Positions 47,232 through 56,513 of a stretch of DNA of 64,000 nt are shown here, in pieces. A program made the position numbers and the translations under genes. The notes beneath the pieces are model-generated. The model ran no database searches and was not told where the DNA came from. It worked only from the letters and a program-made list of their open reading frames with translations. The number at the start of each line of letters is the position of its first letter. Position 1 is the stretch's first letter. This DNA comes from an uncultured Winogradskyella sp. (GTDB lineage Bacteria; Bacteroidota; Bacteroidia; Flavobacteriales; Flavobacteriaceae), in the NCBI RefSeq assembly GCF_947498345.1, contig NZ_CANMJY010000009.1:1-64000 (forward strand), written 5' to 3'.

Positions 47232-47239
47232 TATATTTG
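47232..47239 (+). promoter_or_regulatory. -7 promoter element (TATATTTG) of the MbnP/MbnH lipoprotein operon
   Basis: Exact TAnnTTTG match 49 bases before ATG 47289. It is the only good candidate in front of the four-gene operon; no clear -33 TTG was seen. Confidence 0.6.
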
Positions 47240-47288
47240 GATTTACCATCAAATGCAAAATTTACTGTAAATTGCTAAAAAAAAGATT

Positions 47289-48497
47289 ATGAAATTTACG
47301 CTTCGTATACTGGTAGCATTACTGGTATTGTTTTCATTTAACTGTTCGGACGACGATGATAATTCGGGTAATAATCAAACCGCTAATTTTCCATGCGTTA
47401 ATGGTTTTGCTAATGGTCATCCATGTAACGGTTTTGATTTAATGAGTCATATCCCAATTGATGTGCTTGGTGGTGATGGTGCAGAAGGTAACGATTCTTG
47501 GGGTTGGACAGATCCACAAACAGGGAGAGAATATGCTTTAGTCGGTACATCAACTAATGCGGCTTTTGTAGATATGACCGATCCTGCTAATCCTGTTTTA
47601 CTTGGTGTATTACCTACAGCTACAGTAAATAGTGATTGGAGAGATATTAAGACTTATAATAATCACGCTTTTATTGTAAGCGAAGCTGCTGGTCATGGTA
47701 TGCAGGTCTTCGATTTAACACGTTTAAGAAATGTTGCAAATCCTCCTGAAACATTCACAGCAGATGCCACATACACTGAATTTGGAAAGGCGCATAATAT
47801 TGTTATTAATGAAGAAAGTGGTTTTGCTTATGCTGTAGGAACTACAACTTTTAATGGTGGGCCTCATTTTATAAATATTCAAAACCCAACCAGTCCTGTT
47901 GCAGCTGGTGGTTATGCTGATGATGCATACTCTCATGATGCACAGGTGGTTACCTATAATGGACCAGATACAGACCATACAGGTAAAGAGATTTTAATTG
48001 GAAGTAACGAAAATGAAGTGGTAATTGTGGATGTCACAGATAAAGATAATCCAGTTCAGATTTCTACAATAGATTACAGTAATATTGGCTATACGCACCA
48101 AGGGTGGTTTACCGAAAACATGGAATATTTTTTATTAGGAGACGAGACTGATGAGATTGACTTTGGACTCAATTCAAGAACTATTGTTTTTGATTTTACT
48201 GATCTAGATGATCCGGTATTTCATATGGAATATCTTGGGCCAACAGGAGCTATCGACCATAATGGTTACGTTGTTGGTAATACTTTCTACGTGGCTAATT
48301 ATACAGCTGGAGTTAGAGCTATAGATATTTCAAATATTGCTTCTGGTGTTATGGTAGAATCAGGTTTTATTGATACCTATATACCAAATGACAATACAGC
48401 ATTTAATGGTGCTTGGAATATCTATCCTTTTTTTGATAGTGGAAATATAGTTGTAAGCGATATTGATGGTGGTTTATATATAGTTAGACCTAACTAA
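47289..48497 (+). CDS. Choice-of-anchor B lipoprotein (LVIVD-repeat propeller)
   Basis: A 402-residue lipoprotein (signal peptide ending LFSFNC, lipobox Cys). It matches the choice-of-anchor B family: NGFANGHPCNGFDLMSHI near the N-terminus, then repeats of the LVIVD type (AAFVDMTDPANPVLLG, VVIVDVTDKDNPVQIS, VRAIDISNIASG) that build a beta-propeller. His-rich turns (SHDAQV, THQGWF, DHNGYV) are conserved in the family. First gene of an operon with a second propeller lipoprotein, MbnP and MbnH. A surface or periplasmic role linked to copper handling is an inference from this context. Confidence 0.87.
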   Translation: MKFTLRILVALLVLFSFNCSDDDDNSGNNQTANFPCVNGFANGHPCNGFDLMSHIPIDVLGGDGAEGNDSWGWTDPQTGREYALVGTSTNAAFVDMTDPANPVLLGVLPTATVNSDWRDIKTYNNHAFIVSEAAGHGMQVFDLTRLRNVANPPETFTADATYTEFGKAHNIVINEESGFAYAVGTTTFNGGPHFINIQNPTSPVAAGGYADDAYSHDAQVVTYNGPDTDHTGKEILIGSNENEVVIVDVTDKDNPVQISTIDYSNIGYTHQGWFTENMEYFLLGDETDEIDFGLNSRTIVFDFTDLDDPVFHMEYLGPTGAIDHNGYVVGNTFYVANYTAGVRAIDISNIASGVMVESGFIDTYIPNDNTAFNGAWNIYPFFDSGNIVVSDIDGGLYIVRPN

Positions 48498-48502
48498 ATG
48501 AT

Positions 48503-49837
48503 ATGTTTATTAAAAGGTTATCATATCTGTGTACTACGCTTTCTTTTTTAATACTTTTTTGCTGTAGTAATGACGATTCTACAAATCGCTCTATAGATAT
48601 AGAGGCTACTTTTGTTAAAACTTTTGGTGGTACTAAAAACGATAGTGGACAAGCCGTTGTAAATACAACTGATGGCGGTTATGCTATTTTAGGGTATACA
48701 CAAAGTAACGATGAGGATATTACTGATAAGCTAAACGAAAGCTTTGATTACTGGGTAATGAAATTTGATGCCCAAGATAATTTACAATGGCAAAAAACCT
48801 TTGGAGGCTCTTTAGATGAAAGAGGGAGTGATATCATTCAAACTCAAGATGGTGGTTATGCACTTTTAGGTTATAGCTTTAGCAGTGATGGTGATGTTAC
48901 TGAAAATGCAGGATCACAAGACTATTGGCTTACAAAGCTAGATTTTGATGGTAATATGACATGGCAAAAATCGTTCGGATACCAAGGTGCAGATACAGGA
49001 ATATCAGTAATCCAAACCAATGATCAAGGTTATCTGATTACAGGTGTGTTAGATGTCACTGCCTCTGGTGGAGAAGGTAATTCATCACGTACAGCCAATA
49101 GACATGCAGGTGGCGATTATTGGGCTTTAAAACTAGATGCTTTTGGAAACATAGAATGGAGCAGATATTTTGGAGGAAATTTTACAGATACTCCTAACGA
49201 TGTTATTCAAACTAATGATAATGGTTTTGTAATTGTAGGTAGCTCTGACAGTGATGATACTGATATTTCTGGTAATCTAGGAACTTATGATTTCTGGGTA
49301 CTCAGAATTTCTTCGACAGGTGAAATGATTTGGGAAAGATCTTTTGGTGGAACTCAAATAGACGAAGCAAGAGCAATTGTAAAAACAAATGATGGTAATT
49401 ATCTCATTGCTGGAGATACAAGAAGTAATGATAATAATGTTTCAAAAAACAATGGTGCTGCTGATTTGTGGCTTATAAAAATATCTTCAGATGGCGATTT
49501 AATTTGGGAAAAGACAATTGGTGGTAGTAACTTTGATGTATCTCGTGCTTTGGTTAAGTCTCAAAACGATGGTTTTTTACTGGCTGGCAGTTCTCGAAGT
49601 AACGATATAGATGTAGCCATTAATCAAGGTCAAAATGACGCATGGCTATTAAAAGTTGATACTAACGGTAACTTAAAATGGGAAACTACTGTAGGAGGCT
49701 CAAATATTGATTTTACATATGGTATAGCTGAGCTTAATGATGGCTCCATAATCGCAGTTGGAGATTCTACCAGTAGTGATGGTGACATAATAGAAAACAA
49801 AGGGTTTACTGATTTACTAGTTATAAAAATCGATTAA
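48503..49837 (+). CDS. Lipoprotein with seven FGG-type propeller repeats
   Basis: A 444-residue lipoprotein (LIFCCSNDD lipobox). It contains seven repeats of about 55-60 residues, each opening with an FGG-like triplet: FGGTKND, FGGSLDE, FGYQGAD, FGGNFTD, FGGTQID, IGGSNFD and VGGSNID. Each then reads GGYAILGYS / DYWVMKFD / LQWQKT. Seven units fit a closed beta-propeller. It starts 5 bases after the previous stop. No enzyme motif was seen; it is probably a binding scaffold. Confidence 0.83.
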   Translation: MFIKRLSYLCTTLSFLILFCCSNDDSTNRSIDIEATFVKTFGGTKNDSGQAVVNTTDGGYAILGYTQSNDEDITDKLNESFDYWVMKFDAQDNLQWQKTFGGSLDERGSDIIQTQDGGYALLGYSFSSDGDVTENAGSQDYWLTKLDFDGNMTWQKSFGYQGADTGISVIQTNDQGYLITGVLDVTASGGEGNSSRTANRHAGGDYWALKLDAFGNIEWSRYFGGNFTDTPNDVIQTNDNGFVIVGSSDSDDTDISGNLGTYDFWVLRISSTGEMIWERSFGGTQIDEARAIVKTNDGNYLIAGDTRSNDNNVSKNNGAADLWLIKISSDGDLIWEKTIGGSNFDVSRALVKSQNDGFLLAGSSRSNDIDVAINQGQNDAWLLKVDTNGNLKWETTVGGSNIDFTYGIAELNDGSIIAVGDSTSSDGDIIENKGFTDLLVIKID

Positions 49838-49848
49838 AAAATAAAAAA

Positions 49849-50658
49849 ATGAAAAAGAAAGCTCCTTACGAAAACAAATTACAAAAACAGGTTTTAATCA
49901 TCCTTGTAACTTTAGGTTTAAGTTTTTTTTCCTGTAGTACTGATGGTGACTCTACTCAAAATTTTCAGGTAGCAACGACATTTAAGTTCACTCATAATTG
50001 GGATGGCGCACCAGTGACAAATTCAGATTTTAATACGATTCAATATACCAATGAAAATGGGGAGATGTTAAGCATAGAGCGCTTACGTTATGTCATCTCA
50101 GATATTACATTTACTGGAGCACAAGGAGAAATTTTAACATTCGAAGCACATAATCTAGTAGATGTTACAAATGATAATGGGTTACTTTACACATTAAGCA
50201 CGTTAGTTCCAATAGGTAATTATAGTAATGTGTCGTTTACATTTGGATTAAACAATACCTATAATACAGGGAATTATCCAGACTTAAACGCTGCTAATTT
50301 TAATGTCCCAGACAATTTAGGTGGTGGTTATCATTATATGCAGTTTGATGGTAAATATTTGGATACAAATTCAGATGAGCAAGGTTTTAATTACCACGCG
50401 ATTAGAGCTGTGGATAATCCAGGGCCTAACCCAATATTTCCTCAGGATACTTTTTTTACAGTAAATCTAGGTCCTGTAGCTATAGCAAATGTTACAGAGA
50501 TTGAAGTAGAAGCTGATTTAGCAGAATGGTTTAAAAACCCTAATACATGGGACCTAAATATCTACAATCAAATGCTAATGCCAAACTCTGATGCTCAGAT
50601 TATGATGTTCGAAAATGGGCAAAATGTATTTTCATTAGGTGATGTAACTCAGCAATAA
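49849..50658 (+). CDS. MbnP-family copper-binding lipoprotein
   Basis: A 269-residue lipoprotein (FFSC, Cys29). It fits the MbnP family: TFKFTHNWDGAPV (44-56), RLRYVISDITF, GGGYHYMQFDGKY (158-170, His162) and NYHAIRA (His183). Trp51, Trp227 and Trp234 are candidate sites for oxidation. In the methanobactin systems studied, MbnH converts a Trp of MbnP to kynurenine to build a copper site. The adjacent MbnH-like gene supports the same chemistry here. There is no methanobactin biosynthesis gene in the window, as in many other MbnP/MbnH loci. Confidence 0.85.
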   Translation: MKKKAPYENKLQKQVLIILVTLGLSFFSCSTDGDSTQNFQVATTFKFTHNWDGAPVTNSDFNTIQYTNENGEMLSIERLRYVISDITFTGAQGEILTFEAHNLVDVTNDNGLLYTLSTLVPIGNYSNVSFTFGLNNTYNTGNYPDLNAANFNVPDNLGGGYHYMQFDGKYLDTNSDEQGFNYHAIRAVDNPGPNPIFPQDTFFTVNLGPVAIANVTEIEVEADLAEWFKNPNTWDLNIYNQMLMPNSDAQIMMFENGQNVFSLGDVTQQ

Positions 50659-50666
50659 AATGGGAG

Positions 50667-51719
50667 ATGAGGAAAAGGTGTTTTTTTTTAATTCTTTTGA
50701 CGTGTTTGAATTGCTCAAATGATGATTCGGGTTACGAACCCACTCCTCAACCTTTAAGTATTCCCGAAATTTTTTCTGATAATATTATTCCACCTGTTAT
50801 ACCCACTGATAATAGGCAAACCCTTGAGGGAGTAGCGCTAGGGAAAAAGCTCTTTTTTGATGAAATTCTATCGGCTGACGGTACAAAATCTTGTGCTTCT
50901 TGCCATTCACCTCAAAGTGCATTTACAGATAATTCGCCAACAAGTATTGGTATTGATGGTATAGCAGGAATACGTAACTCAATGCCAATATTCAATCTGG
51001 CCTGGAATTACAACGAACGCTTTACCTGGGACGGAAAAGAACTTAGCCTAGAACGCCAAGCGGAAGAACCTGTGCAAAATCCAATTGAGTTGCATAGTAA
51101 TTGGGATAATGTTATTGAGCGATTACAGGCACATCCCGAATACCCTGAACTCTTTAGGTTGGCATTTAAGACATCAACAATAACTAAAGAGTTAACCACA
51201 AAAGCTATAGCTCAATTTGAGCGAACACTCATCTCTGCGAATTCTAAATTTGATAGGTATTCTCTAGGTCAGGCAACGTTAACATCACAAGAGTTAAACG
51301 GTTTAGATATTTTTCTCAGAGAAGATAAAGGAGATTGTTTTCATTGTCATGGCAATCCTAATAATCCACTTTGGACAGATAATGATTTTCATAACAATGG
51401 TTTAGATAGTAATTTTTCGGATTTAGGATTAGGAGCTGTAACGGGCGACCCAAACGATAATGGTAAATTTCGTTCCCCTTCTTTACGTAACTTAGCATAT
51501 ACAGCACCTTACATGCACGATGGTAGATTTACAACCCTAGATGAGGTCATTGATCATTATAGTGAAGGACTTCAAAATTCACCAACAATTGATCCTTTAA
51601 TGAAACAATTAGCACAAGGAGGAGTACAATTAACCTTGCAGGAAAAAGCTGATTTAAAAGCATTTTTACTAACACTTTCAGATCCGTCATTTTTGAATAA
51701 TCCAGACTTCCATAATTAA
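50667..51719 (+). CDS. MbnH-like di-haem cytochrome c peroxidase family protein, lipoprotein
   Basis: A 350-residue lipoprotein (LTCLNC lipobox) of the bacterial cytochrome c peroxidase/MauG superfamily. It has two haem c sites, CASCH (76-80) and CFHCH (224-228), with FRSPSLRNLAYTAPYMHDGRF as a conserved later segment. Its size and its position 8 bases after an MbnP gene argue for MbnH, which modifies a Trp of MbnP through a high-valent di-iron state, rather than for a plain hydrogen peroxide-detoxifying peroxidase. Last gene of the operon. Confidence 0.88.
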   Translation: MRKRCFFLILLTCLNCSNDDSGYEPTPQPLSIPEIFSDNIIPPVIPTDNRQTLEGVALGKKLFFDEILSADGTKSCASCHSPQSAFTDNSPTSIGIDGIAGIRNSMPIFNLAWNYNERFTWDGKELSLERQAEEPVQNPIELHSNWDNVIERLQAHPEYPELFRLAFKTSTITKELTTKAIAQFERTLISANSKFDRYSLGQATLTSQELNGLDIFLREDKGDCFHCHGNPNNPLWTDNDFHNNGLDSNFSDLGLGAVTGDPNDNGKFRSPSLRNLAYTAPYMHDGRFTTLDEVIDHYSEGLQNSPTIDPLMKQLAQGGVQLTLQEKADLKAFLLTLSDPSFLNNPDFHN

Positions 51720-51826
51720 GTTTTGTAAGAATAATCTACTTTTTTAGTGTATTTTGTCGAAAATTAGAGTATTTAAGCATTATTATGAAGTGAATTTTCT
51801 AAATTTTCAATCCCAAATTTTTTTAA

Positions 51827-52063
51827 ATGAAACCTACTTCAAACAAAGCACTACCTTGTGCAGTGTTTGGTCATAATTATGTGAAGTCCAAAACATATAC
51901 TGACCAAACCGCAGAGCTAACATGTAGTCATTGTAATACAGTTGTAAAAACGGATACTCATGGTAACTTTGAAGAACTTAGTATTACTAATAAAGATATT
52001 CAATCTACACTTAGGCGGTTATTTCATTTAAAGCTCCAGATTTCCAAACCAAATTTTTTATAA
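51827..52063 (+). CDS. Small C-x4-H-x16-C-x2-C protein (paralogue 3)
   Basis: A 78-residue protein with Cys11, His16, Cys33 and Cys36, the same spacing as the proteins at 45590 and 45913. Motifs are CAVFGHNYVKSK, AELTCSHCNTVVKTD and DIQSTLRRLFHLK. It lies alone between the MbnH gene and the suf operon. A single zinc site is likely; function is unknown. Confidence 0.72.
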   Translation: MKPTSNKALPCAVFGHNYVKSKTYTDQTAELTCSHCNTVVKTDTHGNFEELSITNKDIQSTLRRLFHLKLQISKPNFL

Positions 52064-52138
52064 TAACCAATAGGTAAATTCTATTAAATCATATGCTAAT
52101 ATAATGTTAGTAAATATGGTTTAACCTTTGTTATATTG

Positions 52139-52146
52139 TATATTTG
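52139..52146 (+). promoter_or_regulatory. -7 promoter element (TATATTTG) of the suf operon
   Basis: Exact TAnnTTTG match followed by ca, 32 bases before ATG 52179. No binding site for an IscR-type regulator was recognised, and no iscR gene is present. Confidence 0.65.
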
Positions 52147-52178
52147 CATTCTATTTAGAACTAATCTAGTTAAACATT

Positions 52179-52508
52179 ATGATTAAAGTTTCTGAACAAG
52201 CAAAGAAAAAAGTCATGGAACTCATGACCGACGATGGCTATAATCCACAAAATGACTATGTTAGAGTAGGTGTTAAGAGTGGTGGTTGCTCAGGCTTGTC
52301 TTACGATTTAAAATTCGATAATACCCAAGTAGAAGGAGATAAGGTTTTTGAAGATAATGGTATAAAAATCATTGTAGACAAAAAAAGTTTCTTGTACTTA
52401 ATTGGTACAACATTAGAATATTCAGGGGGATTAAATGGTACTGGGTTTGTATTCAATAATCCTAATGCAAACCGCACTTGTGGCTGTGGGGAATCATTTT
52501 CACTTTAA
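52179..52508 (+). CDS. sufA: A-type iron-sulfur carrier protein
   Basis: A 109-residue HesB/IscA-family protein that receives an Fe-S cluster from the SufBCD scaffold and passes it to apoproteins. The three conserved cysteines are in GGCSGLSYDL and the C-terminal CGCGESFSL. Its place at the head of the suf operon makes SufA the best name, although IscA and SufA are hard to tell apart by sequence. Confidence 0.93.
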   Translation: MIKVSEQAKKKVMELMTDDGYNPQNDYVRVGVKSGGCSGLSYDLKFDNTQVEGDKVFEDNGIKIIVDKKSFLYLIGTTLEYSGGLNGTGFVFNNPNANRTCGCGESFSL

Positions 52509-52517
52509 AAAATACTG

Positions 52518-53966
52518 ATGAGTAAATATACAGAAGACGATTTAAGGGAAGAGTTAAAAACCAAAGAATATGAATATGGTTTTTATACAGATATAGAATC
52601 TGAAACATTTCCTAATGGTTTAAATGAAGATATTGTTAGAGCAATTTCTAAGAAAAAGGAGGAGCCAGAATGGATGACCGAATGGCGACTTAAAGCCTTT
52701 AAAGTTTGGAAAGAAATGACCGAACCAGAATGGGCTAATGTGCATTATGAGAAACCAGATTTTCAAGCTATTTCTTATTACTCTGCACCAAATAGCAAAC
52801 CAAAATATGATAGTATAGATGAGGTAGATCCAGAACTTTTGGCAACTTTTGAAAAACTGGGTATTTCTCTAGATGAGCAAAAGAAACTTGCAGGTGTAGC
52901 AATGGATGTGGTTGTAGATTCTGTTTCTGTTGCGACAACCTTTAAAAAGACTTTAGCAGAAAAAGGCATAATTTTTATGAGTATTTCTGAAGCTATTCAA
53001 GAGCATCCTGAATTGGTAAAGAAATACATTGGTACAGTTGTACCTCAAAAAGACAACTTTTATGCGGCTTTAAATTCTGCCGTTTTTAGTGATGGTTCTT
53101 TCTGCTATATTCCTAAAGGTGTGCGTTGCCCAATGGAATTATCTACTTATTTTAGAATTAATCAAGCTGGTACAGGTCAATTCGAAAGAACCTTAGTGAT
53201 AGCAGATAAAGGTAGCTACGTAAGTTATCTGGAGGGTTGTACAGCGCCAAGCAGAGATGAGAATCAATTGCATGCAGCAGTAGTAGAATTGATTGCACTA
53301 GACGATGCAGAAATAAAATACTCAACAGTTCAAAATTGGTTTCCTGGTAATGCCGAAGGTAAAGGTGGTGTTTACAATTTTGTAACCAAAAGAGGGCTTT
53401 GCGAAAACAATGCTAAAATTTCATGGACTCAGGTAGAGACAGGTTCTGCTGTAACATGGAAATACCCTTCTTGTGTATTAAAAGGAGATAATTCTGTTGG
53501 CGAATTCTATTCTATAGCTGTAACTAATAATTATCAGCAAGCAGATACAGGTACCAAAATGATTCACTTGGGTAAGAATACCAAATCTACCATTATTTCT
53601 AAAGGAATTTCGGCAGGGAAATCTCAGAATTCTTACCGTGGATTGGTGCAGATAAGTTCTAGAGCAGACAATGCGCGTAACTTTTCGCAATGCGATAGTT
53701 TATTAATGGGTAATGAATGTGGAGCACATACTTTTCCTTATATAGAAGCCAAAAATAAATCAGCTCAAATTGAACACGAAGCTACAACAAGTAAAATTGG
53801 TGAAGACCAGATTTTTTACTGTAACCAACGTGGTATAGATACTGAAAAAGCAATTGCATTAATTGTTAATGGTTTTAGCAAAGAAGTCTTAAACAAATTA
53901 CCTATGGAATTTGCTGTTGAAGCTCAAAAATTATTAGAAATCAGTTTAGAAGGATCTGTAGGTTAA
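52518..53966 (+). CDS. sufB: Fe-S cluster assembly scaffold protein SufB
   Basis: A 482-residue beta-helix protein, the central scaffold of the SufBC2D complex. Conserved regions include [41 protein letters not shown] (in part), [13 protein letters not shown] and [14 protein letters not shown] with a cluster-ligand Cys. The length is normal. It starts 9 bases after sufA. Confidence 0.97.
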   Translation: MSKYTEDDLREELKTKEYEYGFYTDIESETFPNGLNEDIVRAISKKKEEPEWMTEWRLKAFKVWKEMTEPEWANVHYEKPDFQAISYYSAPNSKPKYDSIDEVDPELLATFEKLGISLDEQKKLAGVAMDVVVDSVSVATTFKKTLAEKGIIFMSISEAIQEHPELVKKYIGTVVPQKDNFYAALNSAVFSDGSFCYIPKGVRCPMELSTYFRINQAGTGQFERTLVIADKGSYVSYLEGCTAPSRDENQLHAAVVELIALDDAEIKYSTVQNWFPGNAEGKGGVYNFVTKRGLCENNAKISWTQVETGSAVTWKYPSCVLKGDNSVGEFYSIAVTNNYQQADTGTKMIHLGKNTKSTIISKGISAGKSQNSYRGLVQISSRADNARNFSQCDSLLMGNECGAHTFPYIEAKNKSAQIEHEATTSKIGEDQIFYCNQRGIDTEKAIALIVNGFSKEVLNKLPMEFAVEAQKLLEISLEGSVG

Positions 53967-54021
53967 TATGATTTGAGGTGTGAGATTCAATCTAAGCATC
54001 TCATTAATTCTAAAAATAAAT

Positions 54022-54429
54022 ATGAAAAAAATAACATCACTTTTATTAATTGCTTTGACTTTGGTTGCTTGTAAAAATGAAACAAAGCCTGAAGTAAACT
54101 TAGAAGACAATCGTGCAAAATCTTATGATGCAAATGATGGTTTCATTACAATGAAAGGTGAATATTTGTATTATGCTGATGCTGCGGTTTTTCAGACACC
54201 AACAGAAATTTACGGTGTTGTAATGGATGAGAACTTAAAAAGATTAAACGAACAAGCCAAGCCATTAAAAAAAGAAGCCACAGATGGTGTAATGCTAACT
54301 GCCAGAGTCAAAAAAATTAAAAAAAACGAAGATGAAGAGGGTTGGCCTTACAAATTAGAAATTAAAGAAATTTTAAAGCTAGAAGCTACAGACCCAAAGA
54401 AAGAAGACGTTATAAAACTAGGAAATTAA
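54022..54429 (+). CDS. Small lipoprotein inside the suf operon
   Basis: I chose ATG 54022, which gives a clean lipoprotein signal ([16 protein letters not shown]); the longer frame starts at GTG 53980 with no signal peptide. The mature part of about 118 residues is charged, with the segments [20 protein letters not shown] and [20 protein letters not shown] that suggest a small beta barrel (OB-like). I do not recognise a family. It lies 55 bases after sufB and 5 before sufC, so it is firmly within the operon although its product should be outside the cytoplasm. Confidence 0.8.
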   Translation: MKKITSLLLIALTLVACKNETKPEVNLEDNRAKSYDANDGFITMKGEYLYYADAAVFQTPTEIYGVVMDENLKRLNEQAKPLKKEATDGVMLTARVKKIKKNEDEEGWPYKLEIKEILKLEATDPKKEDVIKLGN

Positions 54430-54434
54430 AGACT

Positions 54435-55187
54435 ATGTTAAAGATAAACAACTTACACGCAAGTGTAGAAGACAAACCAATTTTAAAAGGGATAAACCTT
54501 AATGTAAAACCAGGTGAGGTGCATGCCATTATGGGACCTAATGGTTCTGGTAAAAGTACATTAGCATCTGTAATAGCGGGTAAAGAAGAATACGAAGTTG
54601 AAGAAGGTGAAATCTTATTAGATGGTGAAAATATTGATGAACTAGGACCAGAAGAACGTGCTCACCAAGGAGTGTTTTTATCGTTTCAATACCCTGTAGA
54701 GATTCCTGGAGTTAGTGTTACTAACTTTATGAAAACTGCTATAAACGAAACACGAAAAGCTAAAGGGTTAGAAGATATGCCTGCTAATGAAATGCTTAAA
54801 ATGATTCGTGAAAAATCTGAGATGTTAGAGATAGATCGTAAGTTTTTGTCGCGTTCACTTAATGAAGGATTCTCTGGTGGTGAGAAAAAACGTAATGAAA
54901 TCTTTCAGATGGCAATGTTAGAACCAAAACTAGCAATATTAGATGAAACCGATTCTGGATTGGATATTGATGCCCTTAGAATTGTAGCTAATGGTGTAAA
55001 CAAACTAAAATCTAAAGATAATGCAGTCATTGTTATTACACATTACCAAAGATTATTAGATTATATCGTTCCAGATTATGTACATGTATTGCATGATGGA
55101 AAAATTGTAAAATCTGGATCTAAAGATTTAGCTCACGAGTTAGAAGCTAAAGGGTACGATTGGATTAAAGAAGAAGTAAACGCTTAA
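54435..55187 (+). CDS. sufC: Fe-S cluster assembly ATPase SufC
   Basis: A 250-residue ABC-type ATPase that drives conformational change of SufBD. Walker A is GPNGSGKST, the signature [12 protein letters not shown], Walker [13 protein letters not shown] and the H-loop VITHYQ. It is complete and soluble. Five bases separate it from the preceding lipoprotein and 12 from sufD. Confidence 0.98.
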   Translation: MLKINNLHASVEDKPILKGINLNVKPGEVHAIMGPNGSGKSTLASVIAGKEEYEVEEGEILLDGENIDELGPEERAHQGVFLSFQYPVEIPGVSVTNFMKTAINETRKAKGLEDMPANEMLKMIREKSEMLEIDRKFLSRSLNEGFSGGEKKRNEIFQMAMLEPKLAILDETDSGLDIDALRIVANGVNKLKSKDNAVIVITHYQRLLDYIVPDYVHVLHDGKIVKSGSKDLAHELEAKGYDWIKEEVNA

Positions 55188-55199
55188 TCTCTAAGCAAA

Positions 55200-56513
55200 A
55201 TGGAATTAAAAGAAAAATTAGTATCCTCTTTCATGGCCTTTGAAAATATGGTAGACATAGATTCACCTGTTCATGATATTAGAACTGAAGCTATCAAGAA
55301 TTTTGAGATTGAAGGATTTCCTACTAAGCGACAAGAAGCCTGGAAGTATACCTCATTAAATTCGGTTTTAAAACACGATTATAGCGTATTCCCAAAACAC
55401 GAAAATGCTCTGGAGTATAAAGATGTAAAGAAGTATTTTATACATGAGATTGATTGTTATAAAATCATTTTTATTGATGGAAAATATTCATCGCATTTAT
55501 CACAAACTACACATGATGGTATTGATGTTTGTTTGATGTCAGCAGCACTATCAAAACCAAAATACAGATTGGTGATTGAAAATTACTTCAACAAAATTGC
55601 TTCTAAAGATGGTTTATCATCTTTAAATACAGCATTTTCTGCAGAAGGCGCTTATATACATATTCCAAAAAATAAATTGGTTGAAAAACCAATTCAGATT
55701 ATACATTTTTCTACAGGTAATGAAGCTGCTTTAATGCTTCAGCCAAGAAACTTAATAGTTGTAGATGAAAATTCTCATGTTCAAATTATAGAGCGTCATC
55801 AGAGCTTAACAGATAATCCTGTTTTAACTAATAGTGTTACTGAAATTTTCACAAACAAACGGGCTATTGTAGATTATTACAAAATTCAGAATGATAAAAA
55901 AAGTGCATCTTTAATAGATAATACGTTTGTAAATCAAAAGCAAGAAAGTTTAGCAAAGGTTCACACGTTTTCTTTTGGAGGTAAGCTTATTAGAAATAAC
56001 CTCAATTTTTACCAAAATGGTGAGCGCATAGATTCTACTATGAAAGGTATTACCATTATTGGTAATAAGCAACATGTCGATCATAATACATTAGTACATC
56101 ATATAGAACCTAATTGCGAAAGTCATCAGGATTATAAAGGTATTTTTAATGATAATGCAACAGGTGTTTTTAATGGTAAAGTTATTGTAGAAAAAGAAGC
56201 TCAAAAGACAAATGCCTTTCAGGCAAATAATAATATCCTTATTAGTGATAAGGCAAGTATCAATACTAAACCGCAGTTAGAGATTTTTGCTGATGATGTA
56301 AAATGTTCTCATGGTTGTACTATAGGTCAGCTAGATGAAAGCGCCATGTTCTACTTACGTTCTCGAGGTATTCCTGAAAAAGAGGCTAGGGCGTTGTTAA
56401 TGTTTGCTTTTAGTAATAATGTTTTAGATTCTGTAAAAATTCCTGCAATTAAAAACAGAATTACTAAAATTATAGCTAACAAATTAGGTGTGAGTATTGG
56501 ATTTGATTTGTAA
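55200..56513 (+). CDS. sufD: Fe-S cluster assembly protein SufD
   Basis: A 437-residue SufB paralogue that completes the SufBC2D scaffold and helps with iron entry. Conserved elements include RQEAWKYTSL near residue 45, GIFNDNATGVFNGKV, QKTNAFQANNNILIS and CSHGCTIGQLDESAMFYLRSRG (in two parts) near the C-terminus. It is followed without any gap by sufS. Confidence 0.96.
   Translation: MELKEKLVSSFMAFENMVDIDSPVHDIRTEAIKNFEIEGFPTKRQEAWKYTSLNSVLKHDYSVFPKHENALEYKDVKKYFIHEIDCYKIIFIDGKYSSHLSQTTHDGIDVCLMSAALSKPKYRLVIENYFNKIASKDGLSSLNTAFSAEGAYIHIPKNKLVEKPIQIIHFSTGNEAALMLQPRNLIVVDENSHVQIIERHQSLTDNPVLTNSVTEIFTNKRAIVDYYKIQNDKKSASLIDNTFVNQKQESLAKVHTFSFGGKLIRNNLNFYQNGERIDSTMKGITIIGNKQHVDHNTLVHHIEPNCESHQDYKGIFNDNATGVFNGKVIVEKEAQKTNAFQANNNILISDKASINTKPQLEIFADDVKCSHGCTIGQLDESAMFYLRSRGIPEKEARALLMFAFSNNVLDSVKIPAIKNRITKIIANKLGVSIGFDL

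Noticed and set aside
48503-49837. Repeats suggesting a mobile or recombining element
   Set aside because: The periodicity is in protein sequence (seven propeller blades) and the DNA copies are diverged.
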